Numbered from the stretch's first letter, positions 24,863-34,044 are shown. The stretch is DNA of 64,000 bases from Sphaerochaeta halotolerans (GCF_003429665.1 NZ_QUWK01000003.1:210195-274194), one strand, 5' to 3'. Made by a program: numbers and translations. Notes: generated from the sequence alone by a model not told the origin.

Positions 24863-25446
24863 AGGTGTATACTGACAGTGAATTGCAGGAGGATTCAGTT
24901 ATTCGAAAATTTCGAATACCTGCCACCGACAGAAAACCTATTCAACTTCAGACATGTGTACTGTTACCGGAAATACGTCATAACCTGATTTTTTCTCAAT
25001 GCAATCATTGGTAAGGTTGTAGGTGACAGCTGCATAGGGCTTCTCAGTTGAGATCAGTGCCTTTCCCCTGTGCTGTAGTGTCCTTTGTGACAAGCTTGTC
25101 CATCAAGTAGAAGTTGGTCTTGTTCAGCTCTGAATACATCTGGTTCTCAGAGTTCTCAAGGAAGTTGTTTGAGTCGGAGTCCTCATATGTTAACTTCTTG
25201 AAAATTAAACCTCACTCCAAAAGTCGGACACCAAGTTACCTGATTCTTTTCAATAATTCTTTACAAAATCATAGATTGCCTGCGGAAATGCCTTGCACTC
25301 ATTGTTATTTGCTTCCCAGTTCACCAATGACCATCACTGAAATCTATAGTATTTTCTTGATCGTTACTGACGTTCGAATGATTGCTTATCATAACAATTA
25401 CTATTATACTATTACTAAATGGTAAAAATAGGTAACAGCTAATACT
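24863..25446. other. Spacer containing a degraded gene on the minus strand
   Basis: Between the helicase and hipB genes there is no intact gene. A short palindrome-like stem (TATTCGAA / TTCGAATA, 24900-24918) follows the helicase stop. A broken minus-strand reading frame is listed separately. The last 70 bp before hipB are very AT-rich and must hold the hipBA promoter, but I could not define it. Confidence 0.5.
24938..25210 (-). pseudogene. Unidentified gene remnant with frameshift
   Basis: The minus strand reads as protein-like sequence in two phases: IFKKLTYEDSDSNNFLENSE continuing to NFYLMDKLVTKDTTAQG, then, after a one-base change in a four-G run near 25070, KALISTEKPYAAVTYNLTND and ending KKSGYDVFPVTVHMSEVE before a stop at 24938. 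The composition and codon use look like true coding sequence, but I do not recognise the family. Only about 85-90 residues of the C-terminal end remain, with no start. Confidence 0.45.
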
Positions 25447-25755
25447 ATGATAACACTTATAAGTCCATCAATAGCCCAGAAGAAGATAGCACAGAACCTG
25501 AAGGAACGCAGATTGCAAATGAACTTGACCCAAGAAGGGGTATCAGCTCGCTCGGGAGTTCCCCTGGCAACCCTACGCAAGTTTGAACAACAGGGCGTCA
25601 TATCTCTGGAATCGCTCTTGAAGATCATGATGGTGCTGGGGATGTTGGAGGCTATGGTTGCAGCCACTAAGGTTTCACATACTTCATTCTCCTCAATAGA
25701 TGAAGTCATAGCATTGGAGACTTCCCCAAAGCGAAAGCGGGGAAGGAAAGCATGA
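25447..25755 (+). CDS. hipB: HipB-like antitoxin (XRE family HTH)
   Basis: A 102-residue DNA-binding protein with an XRE helix-turn-helix at about residues 14-65 (NLKERRLQMNLTQEGVSARS, then GVPLATLRKFEQQGVISLES). The tail is basic (SPKRKRGRKA). It overlaps the hipA start by four bases (ATGA, 25752-25755), the usual HipBA arrangement, so it should bind and neutralise the kinase and repress the operon. The ribosome site before the ATG at 25447 is weak, and a later start is not excluded. Confidence 0.85.
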   Translation: MITLISPSIAQKKIAQNLKERRLQMNLTQEGVSARSGVPLATLRKFEQQGVISLESLLKIMMVLGMLEAMVAATKVSHTSFSSIDEVIALETSPKRKRGRKA

Positions 25756-26984
25756 AACCTTACGCAACGGTGAAGGCCATTCAGGTAATGATCAATTTTG
25801 GTAATGGAACCATTCCCGTTGGTCGTCTAGCATTACGTGAGCATCGCATCTACTTTTCCTATGAGTCTACCTTCATAGAACAACGTCTTGAAATCTCTCC
25901 ATTCTCTCTTCCCTTGCAAGTAGGTGTGAAGACTTTCGACCATAGTTTGTTTGAAGGATTGCCTGGTGTATTCAATGACAGTCTTCCTGATGGGTGGGGT
26001 AGGCTTCTCCTAGATCGTTTCGTTCGCTCTCAAGGTGTCTCACCATCAGAGCTTTCTCCCTTGGATCGGTTGGCTATGGTAGGTACACAGGGCCTTGGTG
26101 CGCTGGTATATGAACCTGAGCACAATTTTCCTATTGATGGTGGACCTGTTGACCTGGACGTTGTTGCATACCAAACACAAGAAGTACTTGAGGGATCCTC
26201 CTCAGAGGTTGTAAGCCGCCTCCTCGCGTTGAATGGATCCTCTTCTGGTGCACGACCAAAGGCATTAATTGGTGTTTCTGAGAACAAAGAGCGAATTCTT
26301 CATGGAAAAGAATCATTTACCGCGGGGTATGAGCCTTGGTTGGTGAAATTTCCAAACACACAAGATGGTATCGATGCTGGTGCTATTGAGTATGTGTATG
26401 CCTTGATGGCAAAGCAGTCGGGCATACTAATGCCCGAAGTTCACTTGTTCTCCGCCCATGAAGGGCCGGGGTATTTTACTGCCAAGCGGTTTGATCGAAA
26501 TGGGGATAAGCGCTTGCATATGCATACTGCTAGTGGGTTGTTACATGCTGATTTTCGCTTTCCCTCACTTGATTACCAAGACTTGTTGAATCTTACATTC
26601 ATGTTGACTCGGGATATCCGGGAGGTTGAAAAAATGTACCGACTTGCAGTATTCAACGTCCTTGCGCATAATCGTGATGACCACGCTAAAAACTTTAGCT
26701 TCCTCATGGATGCACACGGGAAGTGGGCACTCTCTCCGGCCTATGACCTTACCTTCTCCTCCGGCCCAGGAGGGGAGCAGAGTACCATGGTAATGGGTGA
26801 GGGAAGAAATCCTGATGTGGAGCATCTGGTTACGTTAGGTGTTGATGCCAAGCTTTCGAAGCATCAGATTGCCTCGATCATTGACCAGACTCGTACAGCG
26901 CTTTCAGCTTGGAGTAGTCTCGCGAAACAGCACGGGGTGAGCAATGAGAATATCTCTCACATTGCAAAACAGATTTGTCGCTGA
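25752..26984 (+). CDS. hipA: HipA-like serine/threonine kinase toxin
   Basis: A 410-residue HipA family kinase. Visible features are the N-terminal subdomain with FEGLPGVFNDSLPDGWGRLL, the glycine-rich/phosphoserine loop LNGSSSGARPKALIG (about 158-172), WLVKFPNTQDG, and the catalytic loop NVLAHNRDDHAKNFSFL (about 302-318) followed by metal-binding SPAYDLTFSSGPGGEQSTMV. All catalytic residues appear present. E. coli HipA phosphorylates GltX and causes growth arrest and persistence; targets vary among relatives, so the substrate here is unknown. It forms an operon with hipB and faces the convergent DUF2779 gene, only 3 bp away. Confidence 0.9.
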   Translation: MKPYATVKAIQVMINFGNGTIPVGRLALREHRIYFSYESTFIEQRLEISPFSLPLQVGVKTFDHSLFEGLPGVFNDSLPDGWGRLLLDRFVRSQGVSPSELSPLDRLAMVGTQGLGALVYEPEHNFPIDGGPVDLDVVAYQTQEVLEGSSSEVVSRLLALNGSSSGARPKALIGVSENKERILHGKESFTAGYEPWLVKFPNTQDGIDAGAIEYVYALMAKQSGILMPEVHLFSAHEGPGYFTAKRFDRNGDKRLHMHTASGLLHADFRFPSLDYQDLLNLTFMLTRDIREVEKMYRLAVFNVLAHNRDDHAKNFSFLMDAHGKWALSPAYDLTFSSGPGGEQSTMVMGEGRNPDVEHLVTLGVDAKLSKHQIASIIDQTRTALSAWSSLAKQHGVSNENISHIAKQICR

Positions 26985-26987
26985 AAC

Positions 26988-28964
26988 CTAGCGGCAGAGA
27001 TCTTTCAATCCTTCCCAAATCATCACCATCGCCATCGTATCCAATTCGCAATATTTGAGAAGGGCCTTCTGTATTTCGCTGCGTTCATAGTCCGACATCT
27101 CCTCAAACTGCATCCTTGCATATGCGGTGAGTGCCGCACCTCCTTCCCTGAGTTCATCATCACTGCTCAAAATTTCAAGGTCCTTATCCGAGATGTCCTG
27201 AAACATCTTTGGCAACAGCTTGTAGGGGTCAGTCACCTTTCCATCCTTGATCTTGACCCATTGCCAGTCCTTGAAATTTGTACTCTTGATTCCCCCCTTC
27301 GCCCCATAGATTGGCTTTGAGTATTTCTCTTGCAACAACGTTGAACTGTTCAGAATTGCCGGGAGTACCTGTTTGATGGAATTGGACCCCTTTGTGGCTG
27401 GATCATAATAGTAACGCTTCACAACTTCCCACAGGTCCACCATGTCTCTCTTTCCTCTCCACTGTTCAGATGATTTGGTTGTTGAGTGGGTGATGGTCTT
27501 GATGAAGCTCTGGAGTTGCGCTCTGTCTGGGATGTCTCCTGTATCAGCATTGAGTTGCTGATAGATCAAATTAAGGAATGTGTTTTCATGATTGGAGTAG
27601 CGAAAAACACTTCCCTGGTCATGTTCCAACTGTTCTTTCAGTGCCCGTATGAACCCGTAGTTGGGGAATACCCCACGTTCTGTGTTCAGATACTCTCCAG
27701 CGTGCTCCACACTACCATCACAGCGAACGATATGATGTGAAAATTGAAACGCCACTCCTTCATAGGGGTGGAGCCCAGCATTGAATGGGATAGCTGCCAT
27801 GGTAGTCTCGAAGTCAATGAAGTGAAGGGGGAAAACCCAGCTGTTCATTTCCTTCATAAGGTTCTTATGATCAATCCAGGGAGAATCGTCTCTTGTTTTG
27901 TATTTCTGAATCTGCATCCATTGTCGTTCACTCGCCGAGATTCCTGGGCTTGTATCGGGTTTCGGATGTACCGCATGTTCAGGGATGTCATCCATCTTGA
28001 TGATACCATTTTCAATCAGTTTGTCCTTTCCCCTGAAGCTCCAGACATCCAAAACGGTTTGGCATGCAAGATCTTCATCGCTCCATCCCAGAACCTCTTT
28101 CCAACATTCTCGCTTCCCGCTCTTGAGTCCCGATTGCTCCTTGTTATCAGTTGTGTAGAACTCACATGCAGCGCATTTCGAGGCAATGGGAGAGGGAATT
28201 CTTGTATCGGTTTTATAGGAGTCTGCCAAGAACGCAACATAATGGGAGAACTGCAGGGAGGTGTTGTTGACCGTATGAAGCGTCTGAAAGATCCTCCCGC
28301 ATTCGCTGTCAACATTTACCGTGCAGAGAATTGGGGGTGTTAGGTCATTCATGGTAAGGGTTTCTGCTATTGAGACACCCTTTCGTCCTGTTGCATCATG
28401 GGTCAGCCGGAATTTCTGATTCAATCCATCAGTTGGACAAACAGCAGATTTGTCAGCCATCATAAGATGTGCTGATATCTTATAGTGCGGGAGTGATCTG
28501 GAAAGTACATACTTCTGAAATGCCACATCATAGAGATACGGCTTCCATTTTGCACTGATTGTTCCGTCTCGATTGGTAAAAGGATGTGATTCCCCTGGAT
28601 TGAAAGATTTTGCCTTCACCTCGAATAGCTTGATTTGATCGTCCTCTTTGACCAAGATGTCGGCGCGGATAAACAGGTTTCCTGATGCAATGGCTGCTTC
28701 ATAGAGTATGATACTATCCAGCTGTAGCAGATCATTGGTTTCATTGAGCGCTTCCTCATAGTCAAGTGTCTTGATCTCATGACCATCTGGGAAATAGCAT
28801 TTTGCTAGCTCCCCAACCTGAAATCCCCCATCTGCGAGAGCAAGCAGAAAACTATCATCAAGGTTCTGGTTTGCATAGCACTCTTTCCCTGTATAGAAGA
28901 GTTTTGTTGGACATTCAGTTGCCAGCTTGAATCGGGATTTCGTCAGATACCTTTCTCTTACCAT
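26988..28964 (-). CDS. DUF2779 protein: RecB-like nuclease plus DEDD exonuclease-like domain
   Basis: A 658-residue protein of the TM0106-like/DUF2779 group. The N-terminal half has a RecB/Cas4-type PD-(D/E)xK pattern, LFIRADILVKEDDQIKLFEVKAK, and later a CAACEFY cysteine region (with C near 28150 and upstream Cys) that may bind an iron-sulphur cluster. The C-terminal half has the DEDD exonuclease start HFIDFETTMAAIPF and a late acidic block LLKYCELDTMAMVMIWEGL. Together this suggests a cytoplasmic nuclease acting on DNA or RNA. The start is ATG 28964, with GGAGAG eight bases before it, instead of the TTG at 28979. It converges on hipA; defence or repair is a reasonable but untested role. Confidence 0.8.
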   Translation of the reverse strand: MVRERYLTKSRFKLATECPTKLFYTGKECYANQNLDDSFLLALADGGFQVGELAKCYFPDGHEIKTLDYEEALNETNDLLQLDSIILYEAAIASGNLFIRADILVKEDDQIKLFEVKAKSFNPGESHPFTNRDGTISAKWKPYLYDVAFQKYVLSRSLPHYKISAHLMMADKSAVCPTDGLNQKFRLTHDATGRKGVSIAETLTMNDLTPPILCTVNVDSECGRIFQTLHTVNNTSLQFSHYVAFLADSYKTDTRIPSPIASKCAACEFYTTDNKEQSGLKSGKRECWKEVLGWSDEDLACQTVLDVWSFRGKDKLIENGIIKMDDIPEHAVHPKPDTSPGISASERQWMQIQKYKTRDDSPWIDHKNLMKEMNSWVFPLHFIDFETTMAAIPFNAGLHPYEGVAFQFSHHIVRCDGSVEHAGEYLNTERGVFPNYGFIRALKEQLEHDQGSVFRYSNHENTFLNLIYQQLNADTGDIPDRAQLQSFIKTITHSTTKSSEQWRGKRDMVDLWEVVKRYYYDPATKGSNSIKQVLPAILNSSTLLQEKYSKPIYGAKGGIKSTNFKDWQWVKIKDGKVTDPYKLLPKMFQDISDKDLEILSSDDELREGGAALTAYARMQFEEMSDYERSEIQKALLKYCELDTMAMVMIWEGLKDLCR

Positions 28965-29136
28965 TCTGGTTCTCTCCAAATAATTGTCACTACATAGTAT
29001 ACAGCAGTCGAGTCACAGGTGGATAGAAATCCTATGTAATGGTATAAACTGGTTTTCCCCAGACTCAAATATTGACAAGGCGGTAGTTCTGTCTCATGCT
29101 CTTGCCAGAAACTTGATGAAAAAAGGAGTCGAGAGA

Positions 29137-29733
29137 ATGGAAGAGCCCACCAAGCAGAAAGCAGCAAAAGGAAATGAGGTTCCTCGTCTTTACCCTCTCA
29201 ATGGTGCTCAGGCACTCCAAGTCCTCAGTATCTTGGCTGAGAAAGATGCCGAGATTGCCAAGGAGATAGAGAGACTCTCCGCCATGGTTTTTTGTGATGT
29301 GTCGGTGGAAGATGTTGCTTTCTTGGTGTTCAATGCACTTGATGGGATTGACGTTGAAGATTGTTGGAATGCATCAGGCAGACAAAGGGAGGGAGGGTAT
29401 CGCGATGAGTATGATGTTGCTGATGAGATGGTCTCTGAAGCGTTCTACCCCTTCACCAATCAAATTGATATGTTTTACCAAACAGGTGAGTATGCTGCAG
29501 AACAAACATACATGCATGGAGTACTCTTGGGGCTTTATCAATGCCTGAATGAATCGACTTCTGATTTCTTTGAGCAGTATATGGAGGATTACCCTGAAAT
29601 GCTTAAGCAGGAACTCATTGATGGTTGGAAGAAGCGTCATCCAGATGATGCCTCTGCTTTACAGATGCTCAATACCTTCATTGAAGAGTATTGTCCAGAT
29701 TGGAGTACAGAGGAGACTGAGTTAGGAGAGTAG
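29137..29733 (+). CDS. Uncharacterised acidic helical protein
   Basis: A 198-residue protein, strongly acidic and predicted helical, with no motif I recognise. It contains LYPLNGAQALQVLSILAEKD, an ALDGIDVEDCWNASGRQ stretch and YMHGVLLGLYQCLNES; the pattern loosely resembles repeat regions in some SWIM zinc-finger-associated proteins. The start is ATG 29137 with AAGGAG eight bases upstream; an earlier frame to 28984 has no site. It is divergent from the DUF2779 nuclease, with about 170 bp between their start codons, so the two may share regulation. Function unknown. Confidence 0.7.
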   Translation: MEEPTKQKAAKGNEVPRLYPLNGAQALQVLSILAEKDAEIAKEIERLSAMVFCDVSVEDVAFLVFNALDGIDVEDCWNASGRQREGGYRDEYDVADEMVSEAFYPFTNQIDMFYQTGEYAAEQTYMHGVLLGLYQCLNESTSDFFEQYMEDYPEMLKQELIDGWKKRHPDDASALQMLNTFIEEYCPDWSTEETELGE

Positions 29734-29872
29734 TACAGGGTCTTCTTTTCTCTCGTAACTAAAGGCAAAAAAGTACGCTTTAACGTACAAATTTGCTCAC
29801 CTTGAAGAAAAAGTACGCTAAGAAAGACAAGTATGGTTTCTTGTAAGCCCAACTGCAAGAGATGGAGAGGAC

Positions 29873-31081
29873 CTACCAGTCTCGTAAGAGAAAGTCCTCC
29901 AGATGCATGATCTGAATCCCGTTTTCATTACCTTCCGCTAAGTCATCAAACGTTACTACCCACTTGGGGTAGTGATCCTTTATTTCCATAAGGTTACCAA
30001 TCTCTCTGTTTGATGGCTCAGGAAGATTTCTGCAGACTTGGATATAAATCCTCTCTTCTGGCCTCTCAGCGACAAAATCAATTTCCTTGGTACCATTCTT
30101 TCCAATGTAAACAGTAAACCCGCGTCGTCTGAGCTCTAGATAGACGATATTCTCCATCATGGAAGCAAGGGATGTAGCGTTATATCCCATTAGACAGTAC
30201 TTGAGAGAAGCGTCTGCAAGGTAAAATTTTTCTTGGGTTTTCAAAACCATTTTTCCCTGTAAGTCATATCGTTTGCACCGGTAAATAATGAAAGCCTTTT
30301 CCAACCAGTCCAGATAATCATAGATGCTCTCCACACTCAGTTTCCTCCCTTCATTCTTAAGGAACCTAATAATTGCGTGAGCAGAAAATGTTTTTCCTAC
30401 ATTTTCGATCACATAGAGGACTGTACGATTGAAAAGGTCTTGGTTTTTGATCTGATGACGACGAGCAATATCATTCGTTACTACCGAATTGTAGATCCCT
30501 TCAACAATCTGATAGATTGTTTCTTGAGAAAAATCTGATAGTGCAGTAACAGGAAAACCGCCGCCCTTGATGTATGCAACCAGCAACTCTCTCGGGGTGA
30601 GTGTGCTATTCGACTTAAAGCGAAGATATTCTTGGAAAGACAAGGTATATACAGGGATTTCAACATACCGCCCAGAGAGATAGGAAGAAATTTCTGAAGA
30701 CATCAACCTGGAATTTGATCCAGTTATATAGATATCCACTGGATACTTCTCAAATACATCGTTGACTGCCTTCTCCCAACCTTCGATCTCTTGGACTTCA
30801 TCTAGCAAGAGATACCTCGTTTTCTCTGCATGTATCTGATGTATCAATTCTTTATACATATGTACTGCAGTGAATCCTTCATCGATTTCCATACTTGTAT
30901 ATCGTCGATGTATGATGGAGTCAGAAGGAACACCTTTTTGTCTCAACAACTCGCTAAACATGGAAAAGATAGTAGATTTTCCAGACCGTCTGATACCTGC
31001 CAAAATCTTTACTACAGGTACGTTGATATAAGATTCCAAGGTAAGCAAATATGCTGGTCGTGGCACAGTGGTATCTTTCAT
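29873..31081 (-). CDS. AAA ATPase with DUF4143 domain
   Basis: A 402-residue protein of the widespread AAA_14/DUF4143 type. Walker A is GIRRSGKSTIF (residues 29-39), Walker B is YLLLDEVQEIEGWEKAVNDVF, and sensor-1-like ITGSNSRLMSSEISSYLSGR follows. The C-terminal DUF4143 part includes YYLADASLKYCLMG-like sequence (FYLADASLKYCLMGY) and LELRRRGFTVYIGKNGTKEIDFV, a PD-(D/E)xK-like strand pattern with ERIYIQVC. These ATPases are common, often genomically mobile, and have no firm function. It is a single gene; the preceding 170 bp are AT-rich. Confidence 0.87.
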   Translation of the reverse strand: MKDTTVPRPAYLLTLESYINVPVVKILAGIRRSGKSTIFSMFSELLRQKGVPSDSIIHRRYTSMEIDEGFTAVHMYKELIHQIHAEKTRYLLLDEVQEIEGWEKAVNDVFEKYPVDIYITGSNSRLMSSEISSYLSGRYVEIPVYTLSFQEYLRFKSNSTLTPRELLVAYIKGGGFPVTALSDFSQETIYQIVEGIYNSVVTNDIARRHQIKNQDLFNRTVLYVIENVGKTFSAHAIIRFLKNEGRKLSVESIYDYLDWLEKAFIIYRCKRYDLQGKMVLKTQEKFYLADASLKYCLMGYNATSLASMMENIVYLELRRRGFTVYIGKNGTKEIDFVAERPEERIYIQVCRNLPEPSNREIGNLMEIKDHYPKWVVTFDDLAEGNENGIQIMHLEDFLLRDW

Positions 31082-31214
31082 ACACCTATCATACTCGACA
31101 AGAAACTAAATAGCTATAGTTTATATCAAATATAGGTAAAAACTATGGGAAAATAACAAGTTTTTATCTATTTTGAATAAAAAGCATGATGCTTGATATG
31201 CTAGTACCATACGC

Positions 31215-31245
31215 ATCTCCCAAAAATTGTGAATCTTTGGGAGAT
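31215..31245 (-). terminator. Hairpin downstream of VWA gene
   Basis: A perfect 10-bp stem ATCTCCCAAA / TTTGGGAGAT with an 11-base loop, directly after the VWA gene's stop on the minus strand. There is no T-run, so termination is uncertain. Confidence 0.45.
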
Positions 31246-31255
31246 ACCTACTTCT

Positions 31256-31906
31256 CTACCGCTCTTTCCGATCCTTGAAATCCTTCTTGATTCGCTTGTT
31301 CCAATCATCTGGAATGGAAGAAGCGGAGCGGTAGTAGGAAACTGCCTCACTCATCACTTCGAAGTTTAATTGGATGCCTTCTTTATCGGCATGAAAATCC
31401 TGTGCGCGCTCTCTTGGGATCCCAACTGCCTCTGCTGCTACCTCTGCATCGATGTTTGCACCAAGGTAGATAAACTCCCATCCATAGTTCTCCCGCTCTC
31501 TCTTGATCATCTCTCGAACCATCTGAGCAGAGTACTCCCTGCTTGCGTTCTCCATCCCATCGGTAATAATCAGGAAGATTACATGCCCAGCTTGGTATTC
31601 TGGTGCTGTGGTCCTCTGAACCTGCACAATCTTGGAAATAGTCCGCCCAATTGCATCGTACAGTGCAGTAGAGCCTCCCACAACATACTCTTTCTCGGTC
31701 ATTGGACTCACTGCCTCGATGGCAATACGGTCATGGAGCAACGCATAGTCGTTGTCAAACAACACGGTCGTGATAGTGCACGGAGTATCCAACGCCTGCT
31801 GCCCAGCAAGCATTGCATTGAATCCTCCAATGGTGTCGCTCTCCAATCCATGCATCGAACCACTGCGGTCAAGAATACATACCAATTCAGTCACACTTTT
31901 TTCCAT
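31256..31906 (-). CDS. VWA-domain protein
   Basis: A 216-residue cytoplasmic von Willebrand factor A domain. The MIDAS motif is DRSGSMHG near the N-terminus, with the later conserved Thr in GGSTALYD and Asp in IITDGMEN. No signal peptide or extra domain is present. VWA proteins of this sort mediate metal-dependent protein contacts. The start is ATG 31906 with GGAGG six bases upstream; a longer frame to 31972 is not supported. It follows the macro-domain gene by 74 bp on the same strand, and the two are likely one operon. Confidence 0.88.
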   Translation of the reverse strand: MEKSVTELVCILDRSGSMHGLESDTIGGFNAMLAGQQALDTPCTITTVLFDNDYALLHDRIAIEAVSPMTEKEYVVGGSTALYDAIGRTISKIVQVQRTTAPEYQAGHVIFLIITDGMENASREYSAQMVREMIKRERENYGWEFIYLGANIDAEVAAEAVGIPRERAQDFHADKEGIQLNFEVMSEAVSYYRSASSIPDDWNKRIKKDFKDRKER

Positions 31907-31980
31907 TGTGTCCTCCAATACTGATGTATATGTATTGGTACCCTGAAAGAGGACTGGGATGGTCGCCTCCAAGGCGACAA

Positions 31981-32967
31981 TTAACAGCTTCCAAGTAGTG
32001 GTTGGTCGTATGAGAAAAGTACTTCGTTTACCTCAAGGACCTTGTAGTGCTTATGCACAATGCAATACTCGATGATGATATCGAAGATGTTGTTGTGAGA
32101 GAGTGCATAGCCGGCTTTTCTCAAGAGCTTTTCAGTCTCTTCAAGACTAAGTTCCAGCGCGATTGCCAAAGCAAGGACCGTGCGCTTGCTGGGAGTGTAC
32201 CCGTTTCCACTCCGGATCTTTGAGAATAATTTTCGGTCGATGTTTGCCTTTTTGTAGACATCAACTTCTGTTTTGCCTTTTGCCTGTATTAGGGCTCTTA
32301 GAGAGTCTGAGAACGGCTCATCAAGATTGGAGAGAGCTTCAGCAAGATTAGGTTCATAGAAGGGGGACCGGATTTCTTCCACTGATTCCAATTCCATCGC
32401 TTCAATCTCGAGCATGTCCCGCTTCAGGGCGTGTTTCTGAACATACTGTTCCTCAATATACTGTTCAATTGAGGTATGAAGCTTTGTTCCTGCAAGGAAA
32501 GACTCCTTGTTGAACAGTACCAGGTAGACGGTAAGCTCATGCTTTGCTAGAAATTGTTCAATGGTAGTCCTGGCGACTTCCAAAGCTTCTTGTTTCGGGT
32601 AACCGAAGATACCACTGCTGATCAAAGGAAATGATAGAGAGGAGATCTTGTGCTGCACTGCGAGCTGGAGACTGTTACTGTAGCACTGCTGAAGTAGCTC
32701 CCGCTCTCCGCTTTTCCCATCATGATAAACAGGACCTGCTGTGTGAATGACATAACGAGCAGGAAGCGAAAACCCTGGGGTGATGACAGCCTCCCCGGTC
32801 TTGATCGGGGAGAGGGGAGCACAGGCCTTCGTCATCTCTTGTATTCCGGCTGCTCGAAAGATTGCACCACACACTCCTCCGCCCATCAGCAAGGCAGTAT
32901 TGGCTGCGTTGACGATAGCCTCACTCTGCATCTTCGTAATATCATTTTGCACCAAGAAGAAAGGCAT
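31981..32967 (-). CDS. Macro domain protein with C-terminal HTH-like region
   Basis: A 328-residue protein. Residues 1-165 form a macro domain of the O-acetyl-ADP-ribose/ADP-ribosyl hydrolase type: LVQNDITKMQSEAIVNAAN (Asn20, Asn23), the GGGV loop at 29-32, and SSGIFGYPKQEA. Residues 215-300 look like a helix-turn-helix of the XRE sort (VDVYKKANIDRKLFSKIRSG, then TVLALAIALELSLEETEKLL). The joining of ADP-ribose recognition to a DNA-binding-like region suggests a regulator or an ADP-ribosylation antagonist. It is upstream of the VWA gene in a probable operon. Confidence 0.87.
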   Translation of the reverse strand: MPFFLVQNDITKMQSEAIVNAANTALLMGGGVCGAIFRAAGIQEMTKACAPLSPIKTGEAVITPGFSLPARYVIHTAGPVYHDGKSGERELLQQCYSNSLQLAVQHKISSLSFPLISSGIFGYPKQEALEVARTTIEQFLAKHELTVYLVLFNKESFLAGTKLHTSIEQYIEEQYVQKHALKRDMLEIEAMELESVEEIRSPFYEPNLAEALSNLDEPFSDSLRALIQAKGKTEVDVYKKANIDRKLFSKIRSGNGYTPSKRTVLALAIALELSLEETEKLLRKAGYALSHNNIFDIIIEYCIVHKHYKVLEVNEVLFSYDQPLLGSC

Positions 32968-32994
32968 GGATACCTCCTCATGCCTCTCATTATA

Positions 32995-34020
32995 TCATAA
33001 CAAATACAGCTCGTGTTCTATGAACACATGCACCAAATCAGCATCGAACTGGGTTCCTGCATTGAGTTTGATCTCTTCCACTGCAAGTTCGGTGGGAAGT
33101 GCAGAGCGATACGCACGACTGCTGGTCATGGCATCAAAGGCATCAGCAAGGCTTACAATCTTGACATCCAGAGGAATATCCTCTCCCTTCATATTGTCAG
33201 GATATCCCCGTCCATCGATTCTCTCATGATGGGAGCGTATGATTGGAATGTACTGCTTGAATGAAGGTATATGGGTAATAATACGCACCCCGGCTTCGGG
33301 GTGCGTCTTTATCAGGGAATACTCTTCTCCTGTAAGTGATCCATTTTTGTTCAAGATTTCCTCAGGGATGCTGATCTTCCCGATGTCATGCAACAAAGCG
33401 CCCCCTTCAATGATCTGGAGCGTCTTTTCATCTAGGTTCAGCGTCTTCGCCAAGGCAACAGCAAGCGTTCTGACCCTGTTGCAATGTCCTTTTGTGTAGG
33501 GATCCTTCTGTTCAATAGTTTCGCTGAAGGCTTCTAGCGTAGAAATGGTTGAACGCTGCAAGGTGCTTTTTGTTTTTCTTAGCTCTGCCTCAAGTTTCTT
33601 TCTGATGGCAAGGTGCTCTTCATCAATTTCCTTTTTTCTCTGCTCTTCACTTGCTTTTTCCAGTGCTCGGTGTATACAGGAGTAGAGTTCTTCCTGGCGA
33701 ATTGGTTTTGTGAGGTAGTCGAAAGCACCCAACCTAATGGCTTTCATGCCTGTATCGAGGTCATTGAATGCAGTGAGCATCACCACTGGGATAGATGGGT
33801 ATTTCCTTGCAATTCTCTCAAGAATTTCGAACCCTGTGGGCCCAGGCATCTTGATGTCCAAGAGTATGAGGTCGATTGAGGTGGTAGTGTTTTCTAGCAA
33901 ATGGAGTAATTCATTCCCGTTCTCACAGGGAGTTACTTCATACCCAGCCTTTTTTAGCATAATCCGTAGAATCTTTCGGATAGCAGGATCGTCATCAGTT
34001 GTTACAATATGTCTAGTCAT
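32995..34020 (-). CDS. Response regulator with HD-GYP domain
   Basis: A 341-residue response regulator. The receiver (1-120) has the acidic pocket DDD at residues 9-11, Asp55 in LILLDIKMPG, and the Lys in YLTKPIR. A coiled linker (about 125-160) leads to an HD-GYP domain with LLHDIGKISIPEEIL, THPEAG, SHHERIDGRGYP and ADAFDAMTS. HD-GYP proteins hydrolyse c-di-GMP, and this one has the full set of metal and catalytic residues. Start ATG 34020 is preferred over 34029, because GGAG abuts the latter but is well spaced for the former. It sits near a large orphan histidine kinase (34617, divergent) that could phosphorylate it. Confidence 0.9.
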   Translation of the reverse strand: MTRHIVTTDDDPAIRKILRIMLKKAGYEVTPCENGNELLHLLENTTTSIDLILLDIKMPGPTGFEILERIARKYPSIPVVMLTAFNDLDTGMKAIRLGAFDYLTKPIRQEELYSCIHRALEKASEEQRKKEIDEEHLAIRKKLEAELRKTKSTLQRSTISTLEAFSETIEQKDPYTKGHCNRVRTLAVALAKTLNLDEKTLQIIEGGALLHDIGKISIPEEILNKNGSLTGEEYSLIKTHPEAGVRIITHIPSFKQYIPIIRSHHERIDGRGYPDNMKGEDIPLDVKIVSLADAFDAMTSSRAYRSALPTELAVEEIKLNAGTQFDADLVHVFIEHELYLL

Positions 34021-34044
34021 CTCGAGCATCTCCGTGGTGTAGTG

